The translations under genes were made by a program, and so were the position numbers. The notes under the pieces were generated by a model, which was not told where the DNA came from, ran no database searches, and worked only from the letters and a program-made list of their open reading frames with translations. From Hydrocurvibacter sp036169815 (GTDB lineage Bacteria > Campylobacterota > Campylobacteria > Campylobacterales > Sulfurimonadaceae), in NCBI GenBank assembly GCA_036169815.1, contig JAVHOA010000047.1:1-16138 (forward strand): a stretch of DNA of 16,138 nt, given 5' to 3'. Of the stretch, positions 1 through 6,656 are shown piece by piece (positions within the stretch are counted from its first letter, which is position 1; the number at the start of each line of letters is the position of its first letter).

Positions 1-395
1 TTATTATTGTTGGATTTTCTATTTTAGGCAGGAACGTGGCCTCTGAACTCCTTGAAAGAGGGACGAATTTTATTATTATCTCCGATAACCTCAAACATGT
101 ACTTTTAGCCAGAACAAAAGGGTATATGGCTTATTTTGGGCACTTAAATAAACGGCCAGTTTTAGAATCTTTGGCGGTTGATGCAGCAAAAGCCATTATC
201 ATCACGGTTAGCAGCCAGCAGAACAAACGTCTTATCGCGCAGGCGGTATTGGAGTTTTGTAAAAATGCAAATATTATTGTAAAAGTTGAGGGCACAGAGG
301 AGAGAAAAAATCTCAAAGATATTGGGGAACTTGCGTTTGTGGATGCAAGTTATGAAATCTCAAAACTGCTTGTCAATTACGCCTTAAAAGAGTAA
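1..395 (+). CDS. Cation transporter C-terminus with RCK/TrkA-N domain (Kef-like), 5' partial
   Basis: The reading frame is open from base 3, so the gene starts before the window; the in-frame GTG at 36 lies inside the domain and is not the start. About 130 residues are visible. They form a Rossmann-type RCK N-domain: a nucleotide-binding loop reading VGFSILGRNVASELLERG (the usual GxGxxG with the middle Gly replaced by Ser), an acidic residue at the end of the second strand (IIISDN), and a YFG...LESLAVDAAKAIIITV segment typical of TrkA-N/KefB-KefC proteins. The protein ends soon after this domain, with no TrkA-C domain, as in Kef-type K+/H+ antiporters. In that family the membrane antiporter or channel part lies N-terminal, which here is off-window. 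The role would be nucleotide- or thiol-controlled K+ or H+ flux at the inner membrane; a K+ channel with an RCK tail is the alternative. Its 3' end overlaps folB tail to tail by 19 bp. Confidence 0.75.
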   Translation, partial: IIVGFSILGRNVASELLERGTNFIIISDNLKHVLLARTKGYMAYFGHLNKRPVLESLAVDAAKAIIITVSSQQNKRLIAQAVLEFCKNANIIVKVEGTEERKNLKDIGELAFVDASYEISKLLVNYALKE

Positions 396-712
396 TCCCT
401 AAAGTCGCTTACGCTCACAAGGCAATCTTTTAAAATAGAGGGTTTTGTGATTTTAATGAAGAGGGTTGAAATGTTTTTGTAATGCTCTTTTAAAAGAGCA
501 AATAAAAAGAGCAGTGCCTCCTCAAGGAGTTCAAATTTCTGCTCTTGCATGGTGAACTTTAAAAGCTCTGCAAGCTCGGCATAGTTGATAAACCTTGTTT
601 TGTACTCATATTCGAGTTGGAGCTTGATGATGACTTCTTGAGGGGTTACTCTTTCAAAATCAAGAATTCCAACGATACATGTAAAGCGAAAATCTTCTAT
701 ATAAACTTTCAA
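377..712 (-). CDS. folB: Dihydroneopterin aldolase-like protein (FolB family)
   Basis: A protein of 111 residues, about the usual length for FolB (around 115-120). The start MKVYIEDFRFTCIVGILDFE matches the family opening, in which a short strand leads to a conserved C-x-x-G-x-x-x-x-E-R segment, here CIVGILDFERVTPQEVIIKL. A conserved acidic helix pair follows (NYAELAELL) and a C-terminal strand, LFIKITKPSIL, resembles the family V-x-K-P motif. In folate synthesis FolB converts 7,8-dihydroneopterin to 6-hydroxymethyl-dihydropterin and glycolaldehyde in the cytoplasm as a homo-oligomer. The sequence is fairly divergent, which is common for FolB in this phylum. The start codon overlaps the plsY stop by 4 bp (ATGA type), so the two are probably co-transcribed and translationally coupled. 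One copy of the ACATGT-centred palindrome lies near the 5' end and is read as Phe-Thr-Cys. Confidence 0.8.
   Translation of the reverse strand: MKVYIEDFRFTCIVGILDFERVTPQEVIIKLQLEYEYKTRFINYAELAELLKFTMQEQKFELLEEALLFLFALLKEHYKNISTLFIKITKPSILKDCLVSVSDFRDYSFKA
674..686 (-). repeat. Dispersed TTACATGTA motif, copy 1 (in folB)
   Basis: On the minus strand this reads CTTTACATGTATC, containing the 9-base core. It is translated as Phe-Thr-Cys-Ile near the folB N-terminus, so it is in a different frame from most copies. Confidence 0.6.
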
Positions 713-1326
713 ATAACTCTTTTCTCTTTGCCTTGAAATACTCTCACAATATTTGGAATATGTTTATAAAAAAGGATAAAAGCGATGAGCAATACAGGTG
801 CATGCGCCATATCTGGGTGGATAAAAAAACTTGCAACCACTAAAGCGCTTAAACCTAAAAGCGAAGAGATTGAAGAGATTTTTAAAGTTTTTGCAAATCC
901 AAACCACGTAGTAAGGGCAATCATGGTTTCAACAGGAAGTAAAAAAAGCATCACGCCCATGCCTGTAGCAACTCCTTTGCCGCCCTCAAAGTTGAGGTAG
1001 GGACTATAACAATGCCCAATCACGGCTAAAACAGCAATGCCCCACATGGTCGCTTCAGTTGCACCCAAAAAGTGTCCAGCAGCTAAAACAGCAATCCCTT
1101 TTAATGCATCCAGAGCTAAAGTTGCAGCACCGAGTTTTTTGGCAAGGCTTGGATTTTGCTCTTTAACAACACGTAAAACATTGGTTGCACCAATGCTCCC
1201 ACTTCCTGCAGATTTGACATCAACACCTGCGAAAAACTTCGCTAAAAGCAGTCCAAAAGGGATGCCCCCGACAAGATATGCAGCTATAAAAAGTTGCCCA
1301 TTTAGGTTAAATAAAAATTCCATCAT
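709..1326 (-). CDS. plsY: Acyl-phosphate:glycerol-3-phosphate acyltransferase PlsY
   Basis: A 205-residue inner-membrane protein, normal length for PlsY, which acylates glycerol-3-phosphate at position 1 with acyl-phosphate as donor (the PlsX/PlsY route), the first step in phospholipid synthesis. All three family motifs are visible: the Ser/Gly-rich loop SAGSGSIGATNVLR (about 39-52), the glycine-rich GHCYSPYLNFEGGKGVATG (104-122, glycerol-3-phosphate binding), and KHIPNIVRVFQGKEKR (188-203). Hydrophobic segments near 10-30, 70-103, 120-140 and 155-187 fit the multi-span topology. Two adjacent ATG codons open the gene; the outer one (1326) is preceded by GAGGA about 9 nt upstream on this strand, so I use it. 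A TAGAAT box about 32 nt upstream of the start could be its -10. It is the first gene of a plsY-folB pair divergent from nadA. Confidence 0.95.
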   Translation of the reverse strand: MMEFLFNLNGQLFIAAYLVGGIPFGLLLAKFFAGVDVKSAGSGSIGATNVLRVVKEQNPSLAKKLGAATLALDALKGIAVLAAGHFLGATEATMWGIAVLAVIGHCYSPYLNFEGGKGVATGMGVMLFLLPVETMIALTTWFGFAKTLKISSISSLLGLSALVVASFFIHPDMAHAPVLLIAFILFYKHIPNIVRVFQGKEKRVI

Positions 1327-1357
1327 TGTTAAAAATCCTCATATTTTTGATGCGGGA

Positions 1358-1363
1358 ATTCTA
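1358..1363 (-). promoter_or_regulatory. Candidate -10 box for plsY-folB
   Basis: On the minus strand this reads TAGAAT, placing transcription start about 25 nt ahead of the plsY ATG. No clear -35 is seen, but Campylobacterota sigma-70 promoters often lack one and rely on an AT-rich upstream stretch, which is present (positions 1371-1392). Inferred from position and sequence only. Confidence 0.35.
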
Positions 1364-1383
1364 CAAGATTTATTATTAGAATC

Positions 1384-1392
1384 TGATATAAT
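1384..1392 (+). promoter_or_regulatory. Extended -10 promoter for nadA
   Basis: The sequence TGATATAAT is a consensus extended -10 (TGn followed by TATAAT) in AT-rich DNA between the divergent plsY and nadA genes. It predicts a transcription start near 1399-1400 and a leader of about 25 nt to the nadA TTG. This is the strongest promoter-like element in the window and may drive much of the downstream gene string. Confidence 0.55.
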
Positions 1393-1411
1393 TTCGAAAT
1401 TATTGATTTTT

Positions 1412-1415
1412 AGGA
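1412..1415 (+). promoter_or_regulatory. Shine-Dalgarno AGGA supporting the nadA TTG start
   Basis: AGGA lies 8 nt before the TTG at 1424. No ATG or GTG in this frame lies close to the family-typical N-terminus, so this site decides the start. Confidence 0.55.
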
Positions 1416-1423
1416 CTAAAAAA

Positions 1424-2422
1424 TTGAACTATTCAACAGAAGAATTAAAAGAAAAGATACAAGCATTAAAAGAGAAATTAAGCGTGAGGGTAGTGGCGCA
1501 TTTTTACCAAAGAGATGAGGTTTTTGAGCTAGCTGACATCGTCGGTGACTCTTTGGAGCTTGCTCGTAAAACACAAGAGGATGATGCGGAATTTGTGCTT
1601 TTTTGCGGTGTTGGATTTATGGGACAAAGTGTGAAAGTTTTGAGTCCTCAAAAACGTGTTGTAATGCCAAAAGTGGCATGTTGTGCGATGGCGAGAATGA
1701 TCGATACGCTTTATTTTGATGAGTCTGTTGCATTTTTAGAAAAAAATGGAATTGCCAAAGAGGATATTTTACCAATCACTTATATTAATTCCAATGCAGA
1801 TGTGAAGGCAAAAGTTGGTGAGATGGGCGGCATGGTGTGTACAAGTGCCAATGCAAAAATTATCATTACAAAGGCGCTGGGAGAAGGTAAAAAGATTCTT
1901 TTTGTTCCAGATAGATGTTTGGGACAAAACATAGCAAATCAGATGGGTTTACAATCGATGGTAATCGGGCTTGGCGGGAATCCAAAAGAGTGTGACATTA
2001 TCTGCTATGATGGCTTTTGTTCTGTTCATCAGCTTTTTTCAGTGGATGATATTACGTTTTATCGAAAAAAATATCCAGACATTTTAATAGCCGTGCATCC
2101 AGAGTGTGATCCAAAAATCTGTGAAAAGGCTGATTTCGTAGGTTCCACTTCACAACTTATCAAGTTTATTGAGGCGTTACCAGAGGATCAAAAAGTAGCA
2201 GTTGGAACAGAGTTTAATATGGTCAATCGCTTGCGTCCAAAAAACACTTATATTCTCTCTTCCACAAAACCTGAATGCCCGACGATGAATGAAACAACCC
2301 TGCAAGATGTGTATCTTACACTCAAAGCCATTGAAGATGGTGCGCCTATCAATGAAATCTTTGTCGATGAGAAAACGCAGTATTGGGCGAAAATCGCCTT
2401 AGAAAGAATGATGGCATTATGA
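1424..2422 (+). CDS. nadA: Quinolinate synthase A (NadA)
   Basis: Condenses iminoaspartate with dihydroxyacetone phosphate to quinolinate on a [4Fe-4S] cluster, the committed step of de novo NAD synthesis. The open frame extends far upstream (to 1037) across plsY on the opposite strand, but NadA homology begins only with NYSTEELKEKI; a TTG at 1424 with AGGA 8 nt upstream gives 332 residues, the length usual for this family in Campylobacterota. Visible motifs are VVAHFYQRDEVFELADIVGD (23-42), FCGVGFMGQSVKVL with Cys61, TYINSN (119-124), CTSANA (139-144), GFCSVH with Cys199, HPECDP (225-230), GSTSQ (240-244) and ECPTMNETTL with Cys285. Cys61, Cys199 and Cys285 are the expected cluster ligands. 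The stop overlaps the nadC start (ATGA), so NadC, the next enzyme in the pathway, is coupled to it. L-aspartate oxidase or dehydrogenase, which supplies iminoaspartate, is not in the window. Confidence 0.96.
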   Translation: MNYSTEELKEKIQALKEKLSVRVVAHFYQRDEVFELADIVGDSLELARKTQEDDAEFVLFCGVGFMGQSVKVLSPQKRVVMPKVACCAMARMIDTLYFDESVAFLEKNGIAKEDILPITYINSNADVKAKVGEMGGMVCTSANAKIIITKALGEGKKILFVPDRCLGQNIANQMGLQSMVIGLGGNPKECDIICYDGFCSVHQLFSVDDITFYRKKYPDILIAVHPECDPKICEKADFVGSTSQLIKFIEALPEDQKVAVGTEFNMVNRLRPKNTYILSSTKPECPTMNETTLQDVYLTLKAIEDGAPINEIFVDEKTQYWAKIALERMMAL

Positions 2423-3234
2423 TAAAAAAGTTTGTAGAAGATGCTTTGGCTGAAGATGTCGGGCGCGGCGATTTGTACGCTTTAGTGGAACCCTCAAAAG
2501 ATGCATCCGCAAAGATAATCGCAAAAAGCCAAGGCGTGCTTGCAGGCGCAGCGTATGTCAATGTTTTAGTAGCGCTCGAAGGCTTACATGTAAGGTGGTT
2601 AAAAGAGGATGGAGATGCGTTTGAGAAGGGCGATATTATTGCCCACTTTAGCGGTTCTTCGCACGTGCTTTTACGCTGTGAACGCACAATTTTAAATATG
2701 CTTTTACATGCAAGCTCTATCGCAACGCTTACGAGAAAATATGTAGAACTGATTGCGCCTTATGGCACTAAACTGCTCGATACAAGAAAAACCCGTCCCC
2801 TCCTTCGAAACTTTGAAAAATACGCAACAAGAATAGGCGGTGCAACTAACCACAGAATGGGGCTTGATGATTGTTTGATGCTCAAAGACACGCATCTTAA
2901 AACGATAGAAAATTTAGAAGAGTACATTCAAACCGCACGAGCAAAAATACCCTTTACATGTAAGATAGAAGTAGAGGCTGAGAGCTTTGAGATGGCAACT
3001 TTGGCGATGCGCGCGGGTGCGGATATTGTTATGTGTGACAATATGACTCCCAAACTGATGCAAGAGATAGTTGCATATAAAAATGCAAACTATGGGCATA
3101 TTCTTTTAGAAGCAAGTGGAAATATCTCGCTTGAAACGATTGAGCGTTATGCGCTAACAGGCATCGATGCAATCAGTAGCGGTTCACTGATTCATCAAGC
3201 AAATTGGATTGATCTTTCTATGAAAGTTGAGTAG
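2419..3234 (+). CDS. nadC: Nicotinate-nucleotide pyrophosphorylase, carboxylating (NadC)
   Basis: Transfers phosphoribosyl from PRPP to quinolinate with decarboxylation, giving nicotinate mononucleotide. The frame opens further upstream, but the ATG overlapping the nadA stop gives 271 residues beginning MIKKFVEDALAEDVGRGD, which matches the family start. Visible signatures are EDVGRGDL (12-19), LNMLLHASSIAT (92-103, normally L-N-x-L-q-x-x-S-G-I-A-T), LLDTRKTRPLLRNFEKYA (119-136, PRPP/quinolinate site with DTRKT), GGATNHRMGLDD (140-151), LMLKDTHL (153-160), IEVEAES (183-189), DIVMCDNM (202-209) and LEASGNI (230-236). The catalytic Arg, Lys, Glu and Asp positions all appear intact. It carries two copies of the ACATGT-centred palindrome, read as Leu-His-Val (56-58) and Phe-Thr-Cys-Lys (179-182). 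flhB follows after a 10-bp gap. Confidence 0.96.
   Translation: MIKKFVEDALAEDVGRGDLYALVEPSKDASAKIIAKSQGVLAGAAYVNVLVALEGLHVRWLKEDGDAFEKGDIIAHFSGSSHVLLRCERTILNMLLHASSIATLTRKYVELIAPYGTKLLDTRKTRPLLRNFEKYATRIGGATNHRMGLDDCLMLKDTHLKTIENLEEYIQTARAKIPFTCKIEVEAESFEMATLAMRAGADIVMCDNMTPKLMQEIVAYKNANYGHILLEASGNISLETIERYALTGIDAISSGSLIHQANWIDLSMKVE
2583..2594. repeat. CTTACATGTAAG palindrome, copy 2 (in nadC)
   Basis: Perfect 12-bp palindrome, read Leu-His-Val at NadC residues 56-58 between two conserved blocks. Confidence 0.75.
2954..2963. repeat. TTACATGTAA palindrome, copy 3 (in nadC)
   Basis: Full 10-bp palindrome flanked by T and G; read Phe-Thr-Cys-Lys (179-182), the second frame used by the motif. 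It is 370 bp from copy 2 in the same gene. Confidence 0.7.
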
Positions 3235-3244
3235 GTTTTCATAG

Positions 3245-4300
3245 ATGGCAGACGACGAAGACAAAACAGAGGAACCCACCTCCAAGAAGATAGAAGAGGC
3301 TAGAAGCAAGGGAAATGTTCCCAATTCTCAAGAAGCTTCAGGTGCTATAACTCTTGTTGCTGCGGTTGCTGGGGTAATTGTGCTTTTTGGTTTTATGTCT
3401 GAGCATCTTGCGCATTTGGTGCAATACTATTTTGCCATGTTTGGAAAAACTGAACTCACACGGGATACATTGATGAATATTGCGATGATTTCCGCCAAAG
3501 AGTTTTTGATTATTTTCCTTCCGCTTGCACTCATCGTGGCAGTAGCTGGGATACTAGGAAGCCTTGCTCAGTTTGGCTTTCTCTTTAACACAGATGCAAT
3601 CGCTTTTAAGTTTGAAAAACTGAATTTTATCAATGGACTCAAAAATCTTTTCTCATTTAAAAAAGTGATAGATGCCATTAAAATCACTGCAAAATCTTTT
3701 ACAATCTTTGCAATTGGCTTTTATTTCTTTTTTCTTTATACAAAAGAGTTGCCAACTGTTGAGCTTTTCAATCTCCATGATCAGCTTGCGTGGATGCAAG
3801 ATAAGGCAATTATTTTAGCTGCTATTATGCTCGTTTTGATTGGTCTTTTTGCAGCACTTGATCTTATTGTGGTGCGAAAGCGCTATTTTGATTCTTTAAA
3901 AATGAGTAAACAAGAGATCAAAGATGAGCATAAAAATGCAGAAGGGGATCCACAAATCAAGGGTAAAATCCGCCAAATGCAGATGCAAGTCGCTCGAAAA
4001 AGGATGATGGCCGCAGTTCCGCAAGCAGATGTAGTCATCACTAACCCGACACACTACGCTGTTGCTGTGAAATATGATGACAAAAAAGGTGGAGCGCCAA
4101 TAGTGCTTGCCAAGGGGATGAACCATATGGCATTGAAAATAAAAGAGATTGCACGCGAAAATGGCGTGCATATTATTCAAAACCCTCCACTCGCACGCGC
4201 ACTCTATGCGCAAGTTGAAGTGGAGCGCGAAATTCCAGAAGAGCTTTTTGCTGCAGTTGCCGAAGTCTTGGCGTATGTTTATAAGATCAATAAAAAATAG
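3245..4300 (+). CDS. flhB: Flagellar type III secretion switch protein FlhB
   Basis: Inner-membrane component of the flagellar export gate that switches substrate from rod/hook to filament proteins after self-cleavage. The 351-residue length is normal. A charged cytosolic N-terminus (DDEDKTEEPTSKKIEEARSKG) precedes four membrane segments near 33-51, 86-110, 145-168 and 188-210. Then come the conserved linker RYFDSLKMSKQEIKDEHKN and the autocleavage site NPTH at 267-270, within ADVVITNPTHYAVAVKYD. The C-terminal domain ends near IPEELFAAVAEVLAYVYK. The cleaving Asn267 and surrounding residues are intact, so the protein should be functional. Weak Shine-Dalgarno AGG lies 9 nt ahead of the ATG. 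It is isolated from other flagellar genes, as is usual in Campylobacterota, and its presence implies a motile organism. Confidence 0.97.
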   Translation: MADDEDKTEEPTSKKIEEARSKGNVPNSQEASGAITLVAAVAGVIVLFGFMSEHLAHLVQYYFAMFGKTELTRDTLMNIAMISAKEFLIIFLPLALIVAVAGILGSLAQFGFLFNTDAIAFKFEKLNFINGLKNLFSFKKVIDAIKITAKSFTIFAIGFYFFFLYTKELPTVELFNLHDQLAWMQDKAIILAAIMLVLIGLFAALDLIVVRKRYFDSLKMSKQEIKDEHKNAEGDPQIKGKIRQMQMQVARKRMMAAVPQADVVITNPTHYAVAVKYDDKKGGAPIVLAKGMNHMALKIKEIARENGVHIIQNPPLARALYAQVEVEREIPEELFAAVAEVLAYVYKINKK

Positions 4301-4302
4301 CC

Positions 4303-4308
4303 TATAAT
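4303..4308 (+). promoter_or_regulatory. Perfect -10 box just before the DHH gene
   Basis: TATAAT ends 6 nt before the ATG at 4315 and lies in the 14-bp gap after flhB. Normal spacing would start the transcript at about the A of the ATG, giving a leaderless mRNA. No Shine-Dalgarno is visible in the gap. It could also be chance in AT-rich DNA. Confidence 0.35.
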
Positions 4309-4314
4309 TGCACG

Positions 4315-5259
4315 ATGAAAAACCCACAAATCATACAAGCGATTGAAAACGCAAAGCATATTGTTGTTATTGCCCATCTCAACCCCGATGCAGATTCGCT
4401 TGGGAGTGCCTCAGCTGTTTATACTACTATGTTAAGATTACACAAGAAAGTTTCATTTTTTTGTGCATCGAAAATGAGAGATGAAAAATTGAAGTTTCTT
4501 CCTTGGGTGGAAAAAATGAGAGATGTCTTTCCATCAGATGCCGATTTAGCTATCAGTTTAGATTGTGGAACCCATGCGAGAATCGGTACAGAACTTGCTA
4601 TTGACCTTATTAATTTCGATCATCATCAAAGTAACGATGCTTACGCGAGATTTAATGTAGTCAATCCAAAAGCAATCAGCACGACGCAGGTTTTATTTGA
4701 TTTTTTTAAAGCAAATGATTTGGCAATCAATGCGAAGATGGCAACGGCTTTGTACGCGGGATTGTTGGACGATTCTTCGAATTTTTTGAGTCTCAAAACA
4801 GATGCAAGTGTGTTTGCCATGGCACAAGAGTTATGTGCCCTTGGAGCGGATGTACGTGCTTGTAGCCGATATGTTTCTCAGTATCTCTCTTTAGCTGGAT
4901 ACCGCCTAAAGGGTGCGATGATGCTCGCTATGAACTTGCACCAAGATGGAGAAATTGCGCTCTTACATGTAAGCCAAGCGATGCTACAAAAATATGGAGC
5001 AACGCCTAGTGATTGTGAAGCTGCTTTGGAAGAAGCGCTCCATCTGCCAACAGTGAAAGTAGCGCTTTTACTCAGAGAAAACACAAATAAAACACTCAAA
5101 GGATCGCTTCGCAGCGATGGCAGTGTGGATGTCAATAGCGTAGCAAAACTTTTTGGAGGAGGCGGACATCCCCATTCATCAGGTTTTACGCTTGAAACAA
5201 ATAATATGCAAGATGCAACACAAAGATTAATACAACTCATAAAGGAACACAGACAATGA
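4315..5259 (+). CDS. DHH/DHHA1 phosphoesterase, NrnA-like (nanoRNase / pAp phosphatase)
   Basis: A 314-residue cytoplasmic metal-dependent phosphoesterase. The DHH domain shows HLNPDADSLGS (21-31), SLDCG with Asp83 (81-85), NFDHHQSND with the DHH triad (100-108) and GLLDDSSNF (149-157, equivalent to the G-x-x-x-D-T/S-x-x-F motif). The DHHA1 domain ends in the substrate loop GGGGHPHSSGF (281-291), where most NrnA proteins have GGGGHxxAAG. NrnA proteins hydrolyse 2-5 nt RNAs and 3'-phosphoadenosine-5'-phosphate; a pGpG- or c-di-AMP-linked activity is possible in relatives, so the exact substrate is not settled by sequence. Helicobacter and Campylobacter carry similar short DHH proteins. The stop overlaps the next start by 4 bp. 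A TATAAT box directly upstream could make its message leaderless. Confidence 0.85.
   Translation: MKNPQIIQAIENAKHIVVIAHLNPDADSLGSASAVYTTMLRLHKKVSFFCASKMRDEKLKFLPWVEKMRDVFPSDADLAISLDCGTHARIGTELAIDLINFDHHQSNDAYARFNVVNPKAISTTQVLFDFFKANDLAINAKMATALYAGLLDDSSNFLSLKTDASVFAMAQELCALGADVRACSRYVSQYLSLAGYRLKGAMMLAMNLHQDGEIALLHVSQAMLQKYGATPSDCEAALEEALHLPTVKVALLLRENTNKTLKGSLRSDGSVDVNSVAKLFGGGGHPHSSGFTLETNNMQDATQRLIQLIKEHRQ
4962..4973. repeat. CTTACATGTAAG palindrome, copy 4 (in DHH gene)
   Basis: Perfect 12-bp palindrome, read Leu-His-Val at residues 217-219, in the linker between the DHH and DHHA1 domains. Confidence 0.75.
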
Positions 5260-6626
5260 AAAGAAGAAAAGACTCCTCATCGCTTGTCACAACACTATTT
5301 TTTGGCGCATTAGCAGTTGGCGCTGTATTTGTTTATCTCTCGCCGATGTTTGAGCGAGATATGCCAGAGGTGAAAATCAATAATACAGGATATTGGAATT
5401 TAAAAGATCCCTTACATGTAGAGGTAAAAGATGCAAGCGGACTTGTTGAATATAGCGCAACACTCAATGTTGATGGACAAGACTATGTTATAGCCAATGA
5501 AAAATTGATGCAGCCACAAAAAAATGTTGCCCTAGAAATTGCCCCACCAAAGCAGCTTTACAGACTTAAAAGTGACAAAGCAAAATTAACAATTACTGCA
5601 AGAGATACAAGTAAATGGGGATTTTTTCAAGGTAACAAAGTGGTGCAAGAGATTAACTTTGTGATTGATAATAAAAAACCAGTTGTTATGGATTTGACAA
5701 ACTCGTATGCAATTCAACGAGGCGGAAGCGCGCTTGTTATTTTTAAAGCACATGATGAGCATATAAAAAATGTAAAAATAAAAACAAATTTTGGCAAAGA
5801 TTTTTATGCACAGCCTTTTGAAAAGAAAGGATACTATATTGCATTAATCGCATGGCCAATTGATCAGCCAAACTTTAGAGCGACGATTGTTGCCCAAGAT
5901 ATGGCAGGCAACAAGGCAGAAGATTATGTAAGACTCTACCTTCTTGACAAACAATACAAAGTATCCAATATAGAGGTTAAAGATGCGTTCCTTGATGGCA
6001 AGATAGCCGAACTCTCAAATGAGTTTGAAGAAACAGCCGGCGTAACAGATAGAATTGAACGATTTAAATTGATTAATGAAACGGTTCGGGCAAAGAATGA
6101 AGCACTGATTCATAAAATCACCTCAAAAGTGGATCAAAAAAAGATGGTGACAAATTTTAGTATCCAACCTATGTATCCTTTGACAAACGGGGCTCCAGTT
6201 GCAAGTTACGCAGATCATAGAATCTACTCTTACAATGGAAAAACTGTGAGTGAAGCGTATCATATGGGACTTGACCTTGCAAGTGTACATATGGGTGAGA
6301 TTAAGGTGCAAAATCCTGGACGTGTCGTGTTTGCACAGCCTAATGGCCTTTATGGAAACAACCCTATTATTAATCATGGTCTTGGTCTTTATACGCTTTA
6401 TGGCCACTGTTCAAGTGTTACTGTTCAAGAGGGTGATGAGGTGAAAGCTGGGCAAGTGATTGCAAAAACTGGAATGACTGGGTATGCTATGGGCGATCAT
6501 TTGCATTTTGGTGTTTTGGTCCAAGGTGTTGAAGTGCGTCCTGAAGAGTGGATGGATACACATTGGATGAAAATCAATGTCGAAGATGTTATTAATGATG
6601 GACGAACTATTATCCAAAGACAGTAG
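5256..6626 (+). CDS. Membrane-anchored M23 (LytM-type) peptidoglycan endopeptidase
   Basis: A 456-residue protein with a short basic N-terminus and one hydrophobic anchor (about 11-29, TTLFFGALAVGAVFVYLSP), so the bulk is periplasmic. Residues about 35-235 look like two beta-sandwich-type domains, with PEVKINN near the start and a second part containing RGGSALVIFKAHDE and AQDMAGN. A helical linker follows (about 240-300), then the M23 domain, with zinc and catalytic residues in YHMGLDLA (His336, Asp340), YGHCSS (His384) and DHLHFG (His415, His417). All active-site residues are present, so it is probably an active DD- or LD-endopeptidase cutting peptidoglycan cross-links. Campylobacter has an M23 gene in the same place before lpxC. 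Csd-type M23 enzymes of Helicobacter set helical cell shape; whether this one does is inference. The start overlaps the DHH stop (ATGA). Confidence 0.9.
   Translation: MKRRKDSSSLVTTLFFGALAVGAVFVYLSPMFERDMPEVKINNTGYWNLKDPLHVEVKDASGLVEYSATLNVDGQDYVIANEKLMQPQKNVALEIAPPKQLYRLKSDKAKLTITARDTSKWGFFQGNKVVQEINFVIDNKKPVVMDLTNSYAIQRGGSALVIFKAHDEHIKNVKIKTNFGKDFYAQPFEKKGYYIALIAWPIDQPNFRATIVAQDMAGNKAEDYVRLYLLDKQYKVSNIEVKDAFLDGKIAELSNEFEETAGVTDRIERFKLINETVRAKNEALIHKITSKVDQKKMVTNFSIQPMYPLTNGAPVASYADHRIYSYNGKTVSEAYHMGLDLASVHMGEIKVQNPGRVVFAQPNGLYGNNPIINHGLGLYTLYGHCSSVTVQEGDEVKAGQVIAKTGMTGYAMGDHLHFGVLVQGVEVRPEEWMDTHWMKINVEDVINDGRTIIQRQ
5411..5422. repeat. CTTACATGTAGA motif, copy 5 (in M23 gene)
   Basis: One arm is degenerate at the end. 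It is read Leu-His-Val at residues 53-55 of the periplasmic N-terminal domain. Confidence 0.65.
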
Positions 6627-6643
6627 TAAAGTTATGAAAGTAT

Positions 6644-6649
6644 AGGGGG
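6644..6649 (+). promoter_or_regulatory. Strong Shine-Dalgarno for lpxC
   Basis: AGGGGG lies 7 nt before the lpxC ATG in the 30-bp gap after the M23 gene. It is the most G-rich ribosome site in the window and suggests lpxC is translated independently rather than by coupling. Confidence 0.6.
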
Positions 6650-6656
6650 CAAAATT

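Noticed and set aside
484..499. Perfect 16-bp palindrome GCTCTTTTAAAAGAGC
   Set aside because: It lies within folB coding sequence (Leu-Leu-Lys-Glu), is AT-rich and occurs once. It is not followed by a useful U-tract in a position that would terminate either convergent gene, so chance is the simplest reading.
785..1000. Plus-strand open frame inside plsY
   Set aside because: It is antisense to a clear PlsY with all motifs and shows no recognisable protein features.
1037..1423. Upstream extension of the nadA open frame
   Set aside because: It runs antisense through plsY, the residues show no NadA similarity, and the TTG at 1424 has a ribosome site and promoter.
2383..2418. Earlier ATG in the nadC frame
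   Set aside because: It would add 12 residues with no family match inside nadA; the ATGA overlap at 2419 gives the conserved N-terminus.
3245..4300. flhB as part of a larger flagellar or secretion island
   Set aside because: No other flagellar or type III genes flank it; isolated flhB is normal for this phylum.
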